A DNA stretch of 64,000 bases, from the NCBI GenBank assembly GCA_025360005.1, contig JANYDA010000032.1, positions 84,624 to 148,623 on the forward strand, written 5' to 3'. Shown here piece after piece: positions 51,905-60,669 of this stretch (within the stretch, counting starts at the first letter, position 1; each line of letters begins with the position of its first letter). The translations under genes were made by a program, and so were the position numbers. This DNA is from Fibrobacteria bacterium. Lineage in GTDB: Bacteria; Fibrobacterota; Fibrobacteria; UBA11236. The notes beneath the pieces are model-generated. The model was not told the origin of the DNA, did not search any database, and worked only from the letters and a program-made list of their open reading frames with translations.

Positions 51905-52705
51905 TTAGGCCTGCACTTGAGCCGGAGAGGCTGAAGTCGAGGCGGCGGAAGAACCGGTATCGCCATTGGTGTTTTGCGATTCCTGCAATTGCTTGAGGAT
52001 ATTCATCAAGGTGGTGGTGATCTCCGCGATCGGATTTTTCGGATCCGGTTGCGATCCGTTCCCCGACCGCTCTTGCTCCCTTTCCTGCCTGCGCTTGGCG
52101 GCGTCGGCTTGCAGTTCGCTTGAACTCACCTTGCCATCCCCGTTGGAATCCATATCGGTGAGGACTTGCGAGGCGTCTTTGCCGGTCTTGGCGGCGATGT
52201 CGCCGAGCTCGGACTGATCCAGGCTTCCATCGCCGTTGGCATCCATTTTCTTGAACATGTCTTCAAGAGAATGGCGGTGATGACCTTGCCCCTTGACTCC
52301 TTGCGACTGCACTTGCGATTGGGCATCTACCGAAGCGTCCGCGCCATCCTGTCCGCAACCTCCACCGCCGGCCTGATCGCCGCCGGTTCCTTGCGAACCT
52401 TGCAATTGCTTGAGGATGTTCATCAGGGCGGTGGTGATCTGCTCCATTCCCGCGCCCTGGGATTGCCCGGCTTCCTGCTGATGCTTGGCCCTGTCTGCTT
52501 CCAGCTCGGAGGCGCTGACCTTGCCGTCCTTGTCCGTATCGAGGCCGGCCAACAACGAAGCCGCGTCCTTACCGGTGCGCTTGGCCATTCCGGCCAGTTC
52601 CGTCTGATCCAGCCCCCCGTCCCCGTTCGCGTCCATACTCTTGAATTGTCGTTTGAGGAACGACTGCCCGATGGCGGTCGATCCCCCTTGGATGCTTCCT
52701 ATCAT
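51905..52705 (-). CDS. EF-hand protein with internal duplication
   Basis: The 266-residue protein has two pairs of EF-hands. Each half has a canonical loop (DANGDGGLDQTE; DANGDGSLDQSE), then a second (DTDKDGKVSASE; DSNGDGKVSSSE), followed by the same helix (ITTALMNILKQLQ; ITTTLMNILKQLQ). Linkers are Gln/Gly/Ser-rich. It should bind calcium. No signal peptide is seen. ATG 52705 has AAAAGGAAAT upstream; ATG 52747 is an alternative. Similar small EF-hand proteins are reported in plant-associated bacteria, but function here is unknown. Confidence 0.8.
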   Translation of the reverse strand: MIGSIQGGSTAIGQSFLKRQFKSMDANGDGGLDQTELAGMAKRTGKDAASLLAGLDTDKDGKVSASELEADRAKHQQEAGQSQGAGMEQITTALMNILKQLQGSQGTGGDQAGGGGCGQDGADASVDAQSQVQSQGVKGQGHHRHSLEDMFKKMDANGDGSLDQSELGDIAAKTGKDASQVLTDMDSNGDGKVSSSELQADAAKRRQEREQERSGNGSQPDPKNPIAEITTTLMNILKQLQESQNTNGDTGSSAASTSASPAQVQA

Positions 52706-52850
52706 ATTTCCTTTTCCGTCCGTTTTCGGACTAGGCGAAGACGACATGTCTCCGCATTGGAAGTATCGGAATCCGGAAAAGTTCCCTAAAGTTTCTTAAG
52801 CATCGACCGATTGGGGGATTGGGGAAATTAGCGGCGCCGGCCCAGGCGCG

Positions 52851-53420
52851 TTAAGAACCCGACGGCGGCTCCAAGGACAAGCCGGTGTGGACAATCTCGA
52901 TGACTTCCTCTGCGGGCGCGCTGGTCCCGGCCACCAAGGCGGGCACTTCCCAACGGCAGGGCCAACCGGCATGGAACACCCAATGCGCGACCAATTGCCC
53001 GCCGCTATTGAAGATGAAGATATGCCCATCCCGGCGCATGGGGACCCCATCGATACTGGCTTGGCGCCAATGCCATAAGCCGCTCAGCAACGGATCATAA
53101 GGCCGCCTCAGGATCAAGTGCGCGCTTTTTACGGGCCCTGGCGACTGTTCACGGACCCCGTTCTGGGACGGCATCACTTCCGAAGCGGAGACCAAGCCTT
53201 CTAAGGATGAGAAAACGCCTTGCGTCACGCCTTGCGTCACGCCTTCGATTTCGACCTTGATGGTGAAAGGGCCGAAACCTGTATTGCGCAAGCCGGCCGG
53301 GGACGGTTGGCTGCGGACCTGAGGCATGTCCGCGAAGGTGGAATCCTCGGCGGCGGCCATGGTTATGGCGAGTAAAGCTATGCCCAGCAAGACCTGGTGG
53401 GTTGGTGCGAATCGGATCAT
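52851..53420 (-). CDS. Exported phage-tail-tube (gp19/Afp1/Pvc1-like) protein
   Basis: After a Sec signal peptide (LLGIALLAITMAAA), residues 45-185 follow the pattern of T4 gp19-type tail tube proteins: FGPFTIKVEIEGVTQG, FSSLEGLVSASEVM, SPGPVKSAHLILRR, LSGLWHWRQ, DGHIFIFNSGGQLVAHWVF and APAEEVIEIVHTGLSLE. Tube proteins build hexameric rings of contractile tails, but none normally has a signal peptide. No sheath, spike or baseplate gene is adjacent. GGAGGAGAC precedes the ATG. A 12-bp direct repeat makes GVTQGVTQGV. It is 64 bp from hisG. Confidence 0.65.
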   Translation of the reverse strand: MIRFAPTHQVLLGIALLAITMAAAEDSTFADMPQVRSQPSPAGLRNTGFGPFTIKVEIEGVTQGVTQGVFSSLEGLVSASEVMPSQNGVREQSPGPVKSAHLILRRPYDPLLSGLWHWRQASIDGVPMRRDGHIFIFNSGGQLVAHWVFHAGWPCRWEVPALVAGTSAPAEEVIEIVHTGLSLEPPSGS

Positions 53421-53484
53421 GTCTCCTCCGGGAAGGATGCGCTTTGCGGAAAATTAAATTAATCCGCCCGGACCGCGAAAGCCT

Positions 53485-54321
53485 TTAAATTCGCACGCTG
53501 TCGATGGAGGTGAGGAGGATTCCCTTGCAGCCGAGTTTCGCAAGCGAGTCCATGATTTTCTGCGACTCGCGCTTCTTGATCATGGATTTCACCGAGAACC
53601 AGCCGGCTTTTTCCAGCGACATGACCGTAGGCGATTCGATACCGGGGGTGATGGCGCAAACGGCCCTCAGCAAGGCTTCCGGAGCATCGTACTCCACCAT
53701 CATGTATTCCTGGGCCAAGAGCTTGCCTTCGATGCGGCTCTTGAGGGTGAGCACCTCTTCCTGGCCTTCGCGGCCGGGATGCGCGAACAGGGCGGCTCGC
53801 GATTGGAACAGGGGTTCGCCGATGATGCGGAGGCCGGCCTGCTTGAGCGTGGTGCCGGTTTCGACGATATCCACGATGGCTTCGGCGATGCCGAGCTTGA
53901 TGGAGATTTCCACCGCGCCTTCCAGCTCCACCAATTGATTGCCGGGCAATTTGCCGCGCACGATGTTGGGAAACGAGGTGGCGATCCTGGCGCTCTTCAG
54001 ATCGGCCAGGGATGTGGCGGCATGGCCTTCCGGCACCGCCGCGCACAACTTGGAGGCGCCATAGCTGAGATCCAGCAGGCAGGTGGGGGCGACGCATTTC
54101 TCCGCTACGAAATCCTTGCCGGTGATGCCCGCGTCCAGGATGCCGTTGGAAACGTAAAGAGGGATGTCCCCGGGACGGAGGAAATAGAACTCCACCTGGT
54201 TTTCCGAGTCCAGCGTGCTCAGGGAGCGCAGGGATTTGCTGACCCGGTAGCCGCAGGCGGCCAGGATGTCCATGGTGGGATCGAAAAGCTGGCCTTTGTT
54301 GGGAAGCGCGACCTTGATCAT
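53485..54321 (-). CDS. hisG: ATP phosphoribosyltransferase, long form
   Basis: HisG catalyses the first step of histidine synthesis, joining ATP and PRPP. The 278-residue protein has the catalytic core VALPNKGQLFDPTMDIL, RPGDIPLYVSNGILDAGITG and the PRPP-binding EAIVDIVETGTTLKQAGL, then a C-terminal ACT-like regulatory domain (EYDAPEALLRAVCAITPGIE), so it needs no HisZ and may be inhibited by histidine. Its ATG overlaps the hisE stop (ATGA). Confidence 0.95.
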   Translation of the reverse strand: MIKVALPNKGQLFDPTMDILAACGYRVSKSLRSLSTLDSENQVEFYFLRPGDIPLYVSNGILDAGITGKDFVAEKCVAPTCLLDLSYGASKLCAAVPEGHAATSLADLKSARIATSFPNIVRGKLPGNQLVELEGAVEISIKLGIAEAIVDIVETGTTLKQAGLRIIGEPLFQSRAALFAHPGREGQEEVLTLKSRIEGKLLAQEYMMVEYDAPEALLRAVCAITPGIESPTVMSLEKAGWFSVKSMIKKRESQKIMDSLAKLGCKGILLTSIDSVRI

Positions 54322-54578
54322 AAATGCTTATAGACCTCTTCCAGGGACACGCCCTTTTCCGCCATCATGCAAGCGACGTAGTACAGGACCTGGGAAAGCT
54401 CCAGCGACAGGGATTCCCGGCTCTCGAAGCGGGCCGCCATCCAGCTTTCCGCGGCTTCTTCCACCAGTTTCTTGCCGATCCCGTGCGCGCCTTTTTCGAA
54501 TAAGGCCGTGGTCGATTTGCCGGCGGGCATTTCCGTCTTGCGGGCCAACGCCAGCCGGCACATTTCTTCAAAGGTCAT
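54318..54578 (-). CDS. hisE: Phosphoribosyl-ATP pyrophosphatase
   Basis: HisE hydrolyses phosphoribosyl-ATP to phosphoribosyl-AMP, the second step of histidine synthesis. The 86-residue protein has the MazG-like helices KKLVEEAAESWMAA and ESLSLELSQVLYYVACMMAE. The metal-binding acidic residues are in the expected order (EEAAE and LELSQ), although the usual second Asp/Glu motif (E-x-x-D) reads ELSQV, a small deviation. It is coupled to hisG. The rest of the his operon is elsewhere. Confidence 0.88.
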   Translation of the reverse strand: MTFEEMCRLALARKTEMPAGKSTTALFEKGAHGIGKKLVEEAAESWMAARFESRESLSLELSQVLYYVACMMAEKGVSLEEVYKHL

Positions 54579-54671
54579 GGTGGAAAGGATAGAAAAACCC
54601 GGCTGGCCCGCATAGGACGGGCGCAGAGAAGCAGCCCATGGCCCCGGGGCCGATGCGGCCTCAGCGTGCCG

Positions 54672-56885
54672 TCAGGGGCCGGGGCTTTTTTCAACCGGAG
54701 CCGGATGCGGCATCCATATGCCGAGCACCTGCCCGGGACGGGCCGCTTCCGGCAAAATTCGATCCAGTGTTCCCGTGAACCAGCGGTAGCCCGCATAGAG
54801 GATAAGCAGCAGCAGGAGCACGCGCTTCCAGGGCAGGCCGGCGTCCGCGTACGGATCGCTTGAATCCCGCCGGGAACCGGAGGGGAGTTTTCCGATGCGG
54901 CTGAGGGTGGCGCCGAAGGGGACGCTTATCTTGGCCTTGGCGTTGACGGCCCATCCGTTGGCGTCCAGGATGGGGCCCAGATTGCGCTTGCGCAGTTTCA
55001 TATAGGCCATGACCACGGAGGGCATGGAGATGAGGAGTATCACCCCCAATATGGCCCCTACGGTGGGCAGGAAGCCCAACCGGAAAATGCCGGTGAGGTA
55101 CCCGATGAGCGCGGTGGCGAAAGTGCCGATGGCGCCGGCGGCCACGCCGATGGCGGCCACCGTTCCCACATCCATCTTCTTGGGAGGAGCGGGCGGCGCG
55201 GACTTATCCATATGGACGGTGGAGGTGGCGGTCGCGGCCAAGGCTTTGTTGGCTTCCGCGTCCGCGGCGGCGGCGCGCTTGTTGACCTGCTCCTCCAGGT
55301 AGCGTACGAATTTCTTGTAGGGCGACCAAAAGGCCTCGCGCAGGCTGATGGGGTTGTCCACTATTTTCACGATAGTGGCGTCCCAGTCCCGCCCCTGGCG
55401 ATCGTAGAACAGGCCGTTGCGGCCGATCATCAGGTTATCGCTGTCGCCCGCCGTGAAGGCCGCGACGATCTGCATCTTCTCCGAGGTGCCACGGCGGGCG
55501 CACTCGACATAGGCGAGGTAGGCTCCCGCCAGACCGGCCATGAGCGAATGCTTGGCGGGATCGTCCACGCGCATGCATAGCTGGCAAGCGCGCTGGTCCA
55601 GGAACAAGGTGCCGTTCTGGAAGATGGCGGGGATGCCGCGATCGTAGAAATCCTTGAAGTTGACGAAATTGGTGCACAGCAAGAGGAGATCGCGGTGGTA
55701 ACGGACCAGGCGTTCCACCTGCTCGATGCCGGCCGTTTCCGCCTCCAGCGCCTTGTCCATTGCCAGGAGCCCGTTCAGGGTAGCATGCAGGTTACTGGAG
55801 AGGATTTCCAGGATGCGGGGGCGGCCCAGCTTTTCGATATGCAGATTGGATTTTTCCGCTTCCCAGGAGCGGAACGGGGCCAGCTTGGCCAACAGAGAGA
55901 ACCATTCCCCTTCGGCGAGGCTTTGCCTCTCCCCCAGCAGCGGGGCCACGGCGGAATCCGCCAAGGCCCGCAAGGCCTCGGCATGCGCCGGGTTCACGGC
56001 GCCGGAAAGCGGCAAAGGCCGGGAGGCCGCCACCCGGGCCAGCGGGAAGGCGGAAACTTCCGCCGCGGTAATGCTCAGATCCTGGGCCGCGATGGCCAGG
56101 TATTCCTCTTCCCTGCGGTTCAGCATCGCCTCGGTGCGGGGATCATAGGCCGCCAGACGGCAACGGCCGAAATAATCATCGATTTTCGTTTTGAGCCTAT
56201 CGACCGCGGCGCTGGCCGCTGCCGTCCCGTCCTGTCCCAGCGGAAATGTTTTCAGCGCATCCGCTTCGCCTCTGGCATACCATTCCCCGTAGGCATCCAC
56301 TTCCGCGAAGAAGCCCTCTATCGCATCGGAACCGACCCCCGCTTTGCCGGAAAGGTCCGGCACGCCGCCCAGGCAATCGATGATTTCCCGGATGACGGCG
56401 CGCACCGGTTCCTCCGCGGAGGAAAGCTCGGTGATGATTCCGTCCCCGTTGAAGGGGGTATCGGCGAAGATACGGGCGGTGTCGCAAACGTCCTCGACAG
56501 CGATGGCTGCCGCATCCCCCTTTCCGATATTGGCCAGAATCTGGCGGGCGGAGGCCAGTAAGACCTTGCCTTCGGGTTTGGAGTCATCGATACCGGCCAA
56601 GGGCAACGCCGAACCGCCTTTGATGAGATCGTCCGGATTCCTGAGGCTGGCGCCCGCGAAGCGGACGGCGTCGATAAGTTCGCGGGCATGGATGCGGCCG
56701 TTCTTGTCGGTATCGATCAAGGCCAGCGTGCGGGAATCCATCTCCAGGCCGCTGGTGGGGCAGGCAAGGGCCGCCCATAGGGTTTGATCCAAAGAGTCCA
56801 GGCTCATCAAGTCCGCGCCCGATTCCAGTTTCACCTGATCGAATCCGCCCGCGCGGAAAAACGTCCACTTGTGTTTTTGCGACAT
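54672..56885 (-). CDS. Large EF-hand protein with C-terminal membrane segments
   Basis: The 737-residue protein starts MSQKHKWTFFRAGGFDQVKL and has an EF-hand at residues 58-70 (DTDKNGRIHARELIDAV). A possible second loop is NGDGIITELSSAEE. A long helical region follows. The C-terminal 180 residues have two or three membrane segments (VGTVAAIGVAAGAIGTFATAL, LPTVGAILGVILLISMPSVV, VLLLLLILYAGYRWF). There is no N-terminal signal peptide, so most of the protein is probably cytoplasmic. I recall similar uncharacterised proteins in other phyla but cannot name a function. GGGAG lies 6 nt before the ATG. Confidence 0.75.
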   Translation of the reverse strand: MSQKHKWTFFRAGGFDQVKLESGADLMSLDSLDQTLWAALACPTSGLEMDSRTLALIDTDKNGRIHARELIDAVRFAGASLRNPDDLIKGGSALPLAGIDDSKPEGKVLLASARQILANIGKGDAAAIAVEDVCDTARIFADTPFNGDGIITELSSAEEPVRAVIREIIDCLGGVPDLSGKAGVGSDAIEGFFAEVDAYGEWYARGEADALKTFPLGQDGTAAASAAVDRLKTKIDDYFGRCRLAAYDPRTEAMLNRREEEYLAIAAQDLSITAAEVSAFPLARVAASRPLPLSGAVNPAHAEALRALADSAVAPLLGERQSLAEGEWFSLLAKLAPFRSWEAEKSNLHIEKLGRPRILEILSSNLHATLNGLLAMDKALEAETAGIEQVERLVRYHRDLLLLCTNFVNFKDFYDRGIPAIFQNGTLFLDQRACQLCMRVDDPAKHSLMAGLAGAYLAYVECARRGTSEKMQIVAAFTAGDSDNLMIGRNGLFYDRQGRDWDATIVKIVDNPISLREAFWSPYKKFVRYLEEQVNKRAAAADAEANKALAATATSTVHMDKSAPPAPPKKMDVGTVAAIGVAAGAIGTFATALIGYLTGIFRLGFLPTVGAILGVILLISMPSVVMAYMKLRKRNLGPILDANGWAVNAKAKISVPFGATLSRIGKLPSGSRRDSSDPYADAGLPWKRVLLLLLILYAGYRWFTGTLDRILPEAARPGQVLGIWMPHPAPVEKSPGP

Positions 56886-57041
56886 CTTGCTCTCCCTTGA
56901 AAATCCCCGGCTGGTCTTCCGCCCAACGGGGAAGGCATGGGGATCGGATCTATGGGTAAGTTAGTTCGGAGGAAGAAACTAACCAAGTCCGGGAAATCCC
57001 TCCGGAAGGCCGTGGCCGGGCCTCACTGCAACCGTTACCGC

Positions 57042-57935
57042 TCAGAGGGAGAGGAAGGAAATGCCGATGGCCAAGCCTTCGCGCGTCTGGGTGTCCAACG
57101 ACAAATCCGTATCGTACAGTACTTCGTACTCCGCATTGACGTTGACATATTTGTTCACTTTGGCGGTGATTTTATTCGCCCAACGTCCGTCGATATTGTC
57201 GACGCCCTTGAAATTGATGAAAACATCCAAGCGCGTGGACGCCTGGATGTTCTCCATCAGGAGGCGTTGGTATTCCGTGGTGGAACTGAGGCCGTATTCC
57301 TGTTTGAAGTCGTCTCCCGTGCGTACTCCGTTCTCTTGGAAACCGTACGATCCCACGGTCTGCTTGATGGTCGCGCCCAGGCGTTCTTTCAAATCCTTGA
57401 TCGGTTCCACGCCCAAGCCGATGGTCTGGGTGAAATAGGCGGGATTGAAATAGTCCGAAATCTGGGAGCGGCCGAGGGGAACTTCCGTGTACGCGAAACC
57501 GGGGGCGAATTGGGACTGGGCGGTGGCGGAAACGAAAGGATCGACATGGATTTTGAGCAAGCGGGTATAGACGGTTTCCAAGTCGAATTGATCCGATGAT
57601 TTGCGTGAGCCCAGGGATCCCAGCTTGGTGCGTCCGTAAATGGCCTTGCTCTGGGTGACCCAGGTATAATCGGGTTGTTTCAGGGAGCAGGATCCGCTGA
57701 AGTTCACTTCATAGGTTAAGTTGTCGGTGCCGCCCTTGGCCCACTTGTCGTAATAGGCCTGGCTCAGGTTGAGCATGCCGTTGATCTGGTGCGTCCAACC
57801 GTACTTAACGGTGTCGGCCGATGCGGCGCCTTCCGCGGCAGACACCGCCGCCTGGGCATGGGCCGAGTGGCATAGCAAGGCGAAAGCAGCCATGAATGCC
57901 GCGAGACTTCCGGAAGGAATGAATGGGTTGAACAT
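57042..57935 (-). CDS. DUF3078-like exported outer-membrane protein
   Basis: The 297-residue protein has a signal peptide (SLAAFMAAFALLCHSAHAQA). The mature part is WTHQINGMLNLSQAYYDKWAKGGTDNLTYE, followed by repeated barrel-like strands (TWVTQSKAIYGRTKLGSLG, VDPFVSATAQSQF, ITAKVNKYVNVNAEYEVLYD), as in the DUF3078 family seen in Bacteroidetes and Fibrobacterota. Its role is unknown. ATG 57935 has AGGAG at 8-nt spacing. It is divergent from the exported lectin-like gene. Confidence 0.75.
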   Translation of the reverse strand: MFNPFIPSGSLAAFMAAFALLCHSAHAQAAVSAAEGAASADTVKYGWTHQINGMLNLSQAYYDKWAKGGTDNLTYEVNFSGSCSLKQPDYTWVTQSKAIYGRTKLGSLGSRKSSDQFDLETVYTRLLKIHVDPFVSATAQSQFAPGFAYTEVPLGRSQISDYFNPAYFTQTIGLGVEPIKDLKERLGATIKQTVGSYGFQENGVRTGDDFKQEYGLSSTTEYQRLLMENIQASTRLDVFINFKGVDNIDGRWANKITAKVNKYVNVNAEYEVLYDTDLSLDTQTREGLAIGISFLSL

Positions 57936-58162
57936 GGTCGAATCTCCTGCTTCCTTGTTTGAAAAAGACCGCCTTAAGGCGAGTGGCGGAAAACTTAACA
58001 CTACACTCGGTTTAACTCAAACCGATTGCGTTTCCGCTGCCACTTGCTTCTCCATGAGCAAGTATGATCAGGCGCCGCGACGAATCGATCCCACAGCGTG
58101 ACCCAAGGCATTTTCCCATCTCGCGACGATGTATCTTTCCTTGCCTTTAACAGGAGGGTTCG
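57936..58162. promoter_or_regulatory. Divergent promoter region with three palindromes
   Basis: The gap between the DUF3078-like gene and the exported lectin-like gene holds GCCTTAAGGC (57971-57980, perfect palindrome), CGGTTT-AACTC-AAACCG (58008-58024) and ACTTGCT-N8-AGCAAGT (58042-58063). They could be operators or mRNA hairpins. No sigma consensus was recognised. A GGAGG ribosome site precedes the plus-strand ATG. Confidence 0.45.
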
Positions 58163-60559
58163 ATGAATCATTTTTTGGTTGGGAAGAAATGGGCCGTGTT
58201 GGTGGCCTCGGCGTGGCTTGCGATAGGGACATCGTATGCCGCCATCCCTTCACCGTGGCTGCAAACCGATATCGGATCGGTTGGGACGGCGGGATCGGGA
58301 AATGATTCCGGCGGCACCTTTACCGTGGCAGGGTCCGGCGCGGACGTCTGGGGCAATGCGGACGGATTCCATTACGTTTATCAACGCCTGAACGGAAACA
58401 CCCAGGTGGTGGTCCGGGTAACGTCCGTGCAGAACACCAATGCCTGGGCCAAGGCCGGCCTTATGATCCGCGAATCCCTGAATGCCGGATCCCGGCATGC
58501 CTACGTATTCGTCACTCCCGGCAACGGGGTGGCGTTCCAGTCGCGCGCGGTCCCCAATCAAGCGAGCGCCAACGCCTCCATGGCCGGACTGGCGGCTCCC
58601 CAATGGATCAAGCTGGCCCGCAGCGGCGACCAGTTCTCCGCTTACCGTTCGGCGGACGGAATAACCTGGACCCAAGTGGGCGCAACCCGCGCCATCGACA
58701 TGGAGCCGGTGGTTTTCGTGGGGCTGGCCGTGACCGGCCATAGCAACCCCGCGCTTTGCACCTCTACCTTCACGGGATTCCAGCTCCAGGCGCCGCCCGT
58801 TTTGTTTGTCACCGGTTCCGCTCTTTTGAACGCGGGCGATGCCGCCGTCAAGAAGCGCCTGCAGATCCTGGGCTATAACGTGATCGTCAAGGACGCGGCC
58901 TCGGCCGCGACCGCGGACGCCACCGGCAAGGATCTGGTGCTGGTCTCCTCCACCGTCACCTCCGCCAACGTAAACACCAAATTCCGCACCGTACCGGTAC
59001 CGGTACTCACCTGGGAAAGCGCCCTGCTGGACGATTTGGGAATGACGGGCACGGTGAACGGCACGGACTTTGGGACGGCGTCGGCCCAGGCCAACGCCAC
59101 CATCTATACCGCGGCCTGCAACCGCACCGGCATGTACACGGCCGCCACCGGTTGGCTGGACGGGTGCCAGGACATGAGCGCCGGCCTTACGGGCACGCTG
59201 GCCTTGGTAAAAACCGCCTCCACCTTTTCCTGGGGCAACCCCAACGCCAATGCCGTCAAGATCGCCTACCAGGCCGGGAATACCGCCCACGCCATCGTGT
59301 TCGGCTACGACAAGGGCGCCGTAATGCCGGGGCTTACCGCTCCCGCGCGCCGCGCCTTAGTCTACCTGGAAGACAACGCCGCCTCCCAATGGACCGGACG
59401 CGGGCAATCCCTGTTCGACAATGCCGTCTATTGGGCAACCAACACCAAGTACAGCCTGACCAAGAAGGTCCTGGTTCTCAATTACGCGCCCACCCTCACC
59501 ACCTTGGGCAACGTGCGCCTGGATCAATACGGCGCCGCCCATTACGGCTGGAACGATCCCATGGCCATCGTCAAGAATTATCTGGCCGATATTACCGAAG
59601 CCAGCGGCGGCTACGTGCATTGGAAATGGGCCAACTACGCGGACATCCCCAACTACCTGAACCGCTGGGTGCCCATCACGGGATCGGAGCAATTCCATTC
59701 CGCCACCTTCACCGAGCAGGATTACATCGACGGCTACAACGTGGGCATCAACACCGGCGATTGGGGCGCGGCCGGCCGGGCCATGCCCAACGGCGGGTTT
59801 TACAATGCCGACTATAACCGCATCCTGGATGATTTCGGCGTGTCCGCCAAGGTGAACGCGGGAGAGGTGGATGAAGTGGTGGTCTATAGCCCGCCCTTCT
59901 CCGGATTCAACGAATCCGTCATGGCCGGCAGTTCCCCGTACGAAGTGAATGGCCCCGCCATCCTGCGCAGCGGCGTCGCCAACATCATCGTAATGGGCCT
60001 CAACTATGAGCGCGGTTTGAGCGAGGCCCTGGAAAGCTTCGGGCATCGCGTGGAGTGGCTTCTCAACAAGCCTTACCAGATCCCGGAGACCCTCCCCTAC
60101 AATCCCTGCTACTGGCCGGATTTCCCGGCGGGCGATTATTGCGGCACCGTCCGCAAGCCCACGCCCCAGCGCAACATCTACGATCGCTTCAGCAGCGTGG
60201 AAGGCAACCTGCCCGGCAACGCCGGCGTGGGCGCGGCCCATTGGGCGCCCAATGCGCGCAACCGCGGCGACGAATACAATTGGAGCCTGGCGAATACCGC
60301 CTACTCCCAGGCGGACGATTGGCAGTTCAATTATCCCAACCTCATCGGCTCCGCCACCAAGCGCCTGGTCAACCTGAATGAATGGCTGCCCTTCGCCCAG
60401 GACGGCAACGCCGGCCGCGGCTTCAAGAAATGGTGGTACTACCAGATGCCGCGCGTGCCCGGCCATTACGGGGACGGAAGCAACGCGGTCAACAACGGGA
60501 AGCTGAACAATTGGTGGGAATACGCGATGAACTTCAACAAGCATCCGGAAACCCGCTGA
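58163..60559 (+). CDS. Secreted protein with N-terminal lectin-like domain and unknown C-terminal domain
   Basis: The 798-residue protein has a signal peptide (WAVLVASAWLAIGTSYA). Residues 28-210 look like a DUF1349/concanavalin-like domain (SGGTFTVAGSGADVWGNADG, AWAKAGLMIRESL). Residues 213-400 form a Rossmann/flavodoxin-like region (PVLFVTGSALLNAGDAAVKK, KDLVLVSSTVTSANV). The last 370 residues are rich in Trp/Tyr/Asn (NIIVMGLNYERGLSEALESF, GAAHWAPNARNRGDEYNW, LNNWWEYAMNF), resembling uncharacterised secreted proteins of other bacteria that I cannot name. GGAGG precedes the ATG. It is probably extracellular. Confidence 0.8.
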   Translation: MNHFLVGKKWAVLVASAWLAIGTSYAAIPSPWLQTDIGSVGTAGSGNDSGGTFTVAGSGADVWGNADGFHYVYQRLNGNTQVVVRVTSVQNTNAWAKAGLMIRESLNAGSRHAYVFVTPGNGVAFQSRAVPNQASANASMAGLAAPQWIKLARSGDQFSAYRSADGITWTQVGATRAIDMEPVVFVGLAVTGHSNPALCTSTFTGFQLQAPPVLFVTGSALLNAGDAAVKKRLQILGYNVIVKDAASAATADATGKDLVLVSSTVTSANVNTKFRTVPVPVLTWESALLDDLGMTGTVNGTDFGTASAQANATIYTAACNRTGMYTAATGWLDGCQDMSAGLTGTLALVKTASTFSWGNPNANAVKIAYQAGNTAHAIVFGYDKGAVMPGLTAPARRALVYLEDNAASQWTGRGQSLFDNAVYWATNTKYSLTKKVLVLNYAPTLTTLGNVRLDQYGAAHYGWNDPMAIVKNYLADITEASGGYVHWKWANYADIPNYLNRWVPITGSEQFHSATFTEQDYIDGYNVGINTGDWGAAGRAMPNGGFYNADYNRILDDFGVSAKVNAGEVDEVVVYSPPFSGFNESVMAGSSPYEVNGPAILRSGVANIIVMGLNYERGLSEALESFGHRVEWLLNKPYQIPETLPYNPCYWPDFPAGDYCGTVRKPTPQRNIYDRFSSVEGNLPGNAGVGAAHWAPNARNRGDEYNWSLANTAYSQADDWQFNYPNLIGSATKRLVNLNEWLPFAQDGNAGRGFKKWWYYQMPRVPGHYGDGSNAVNNGKLNNWWEYAMNFNKHPETR

Positions 60560-60587
60560 GGCTTACCAAGCCTTGATCATCCGCTGC

Positions 60588-60615
60588 CGCCCCGGACCTC
60601 CGGGGCTTTCCCCGG
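60588..60615 (+). terminator. Possible weak terminator after the exported lectin-like gene
   Basis: CCCCGG-ACCT-CCGGGG (60590-60605) is a perfect 6-bp stem followed only by CTTT and a second palindrome (CCCCGGGG). It sits 30 bp after the stop. The T-tract is poor, so strength is uncertain. Confidence 0.3.
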
Positions 60616-60669
60616 GGCCGGAAAACGGAGCGGACACAAAGAAGCCGCAGCGCGCAGCCCCCGGGTTTT

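Noticed and set aside
52851..53420. Remnant of an integrated prophage or extracellular contractile injection system
   Set aside because: Only one tail-tube-like gene is present, with a signal peptide and between housekeeping genes; no integrase, sheath, baseplate or terminase is nearby.
56955..56986. Hairpin GTTAGTT...AACTAAC after the DUF3078-like gene as terminator
   Set aside because: The stem is A+T-rich and no T-tract follows on the minus strand, so termination is not supported.
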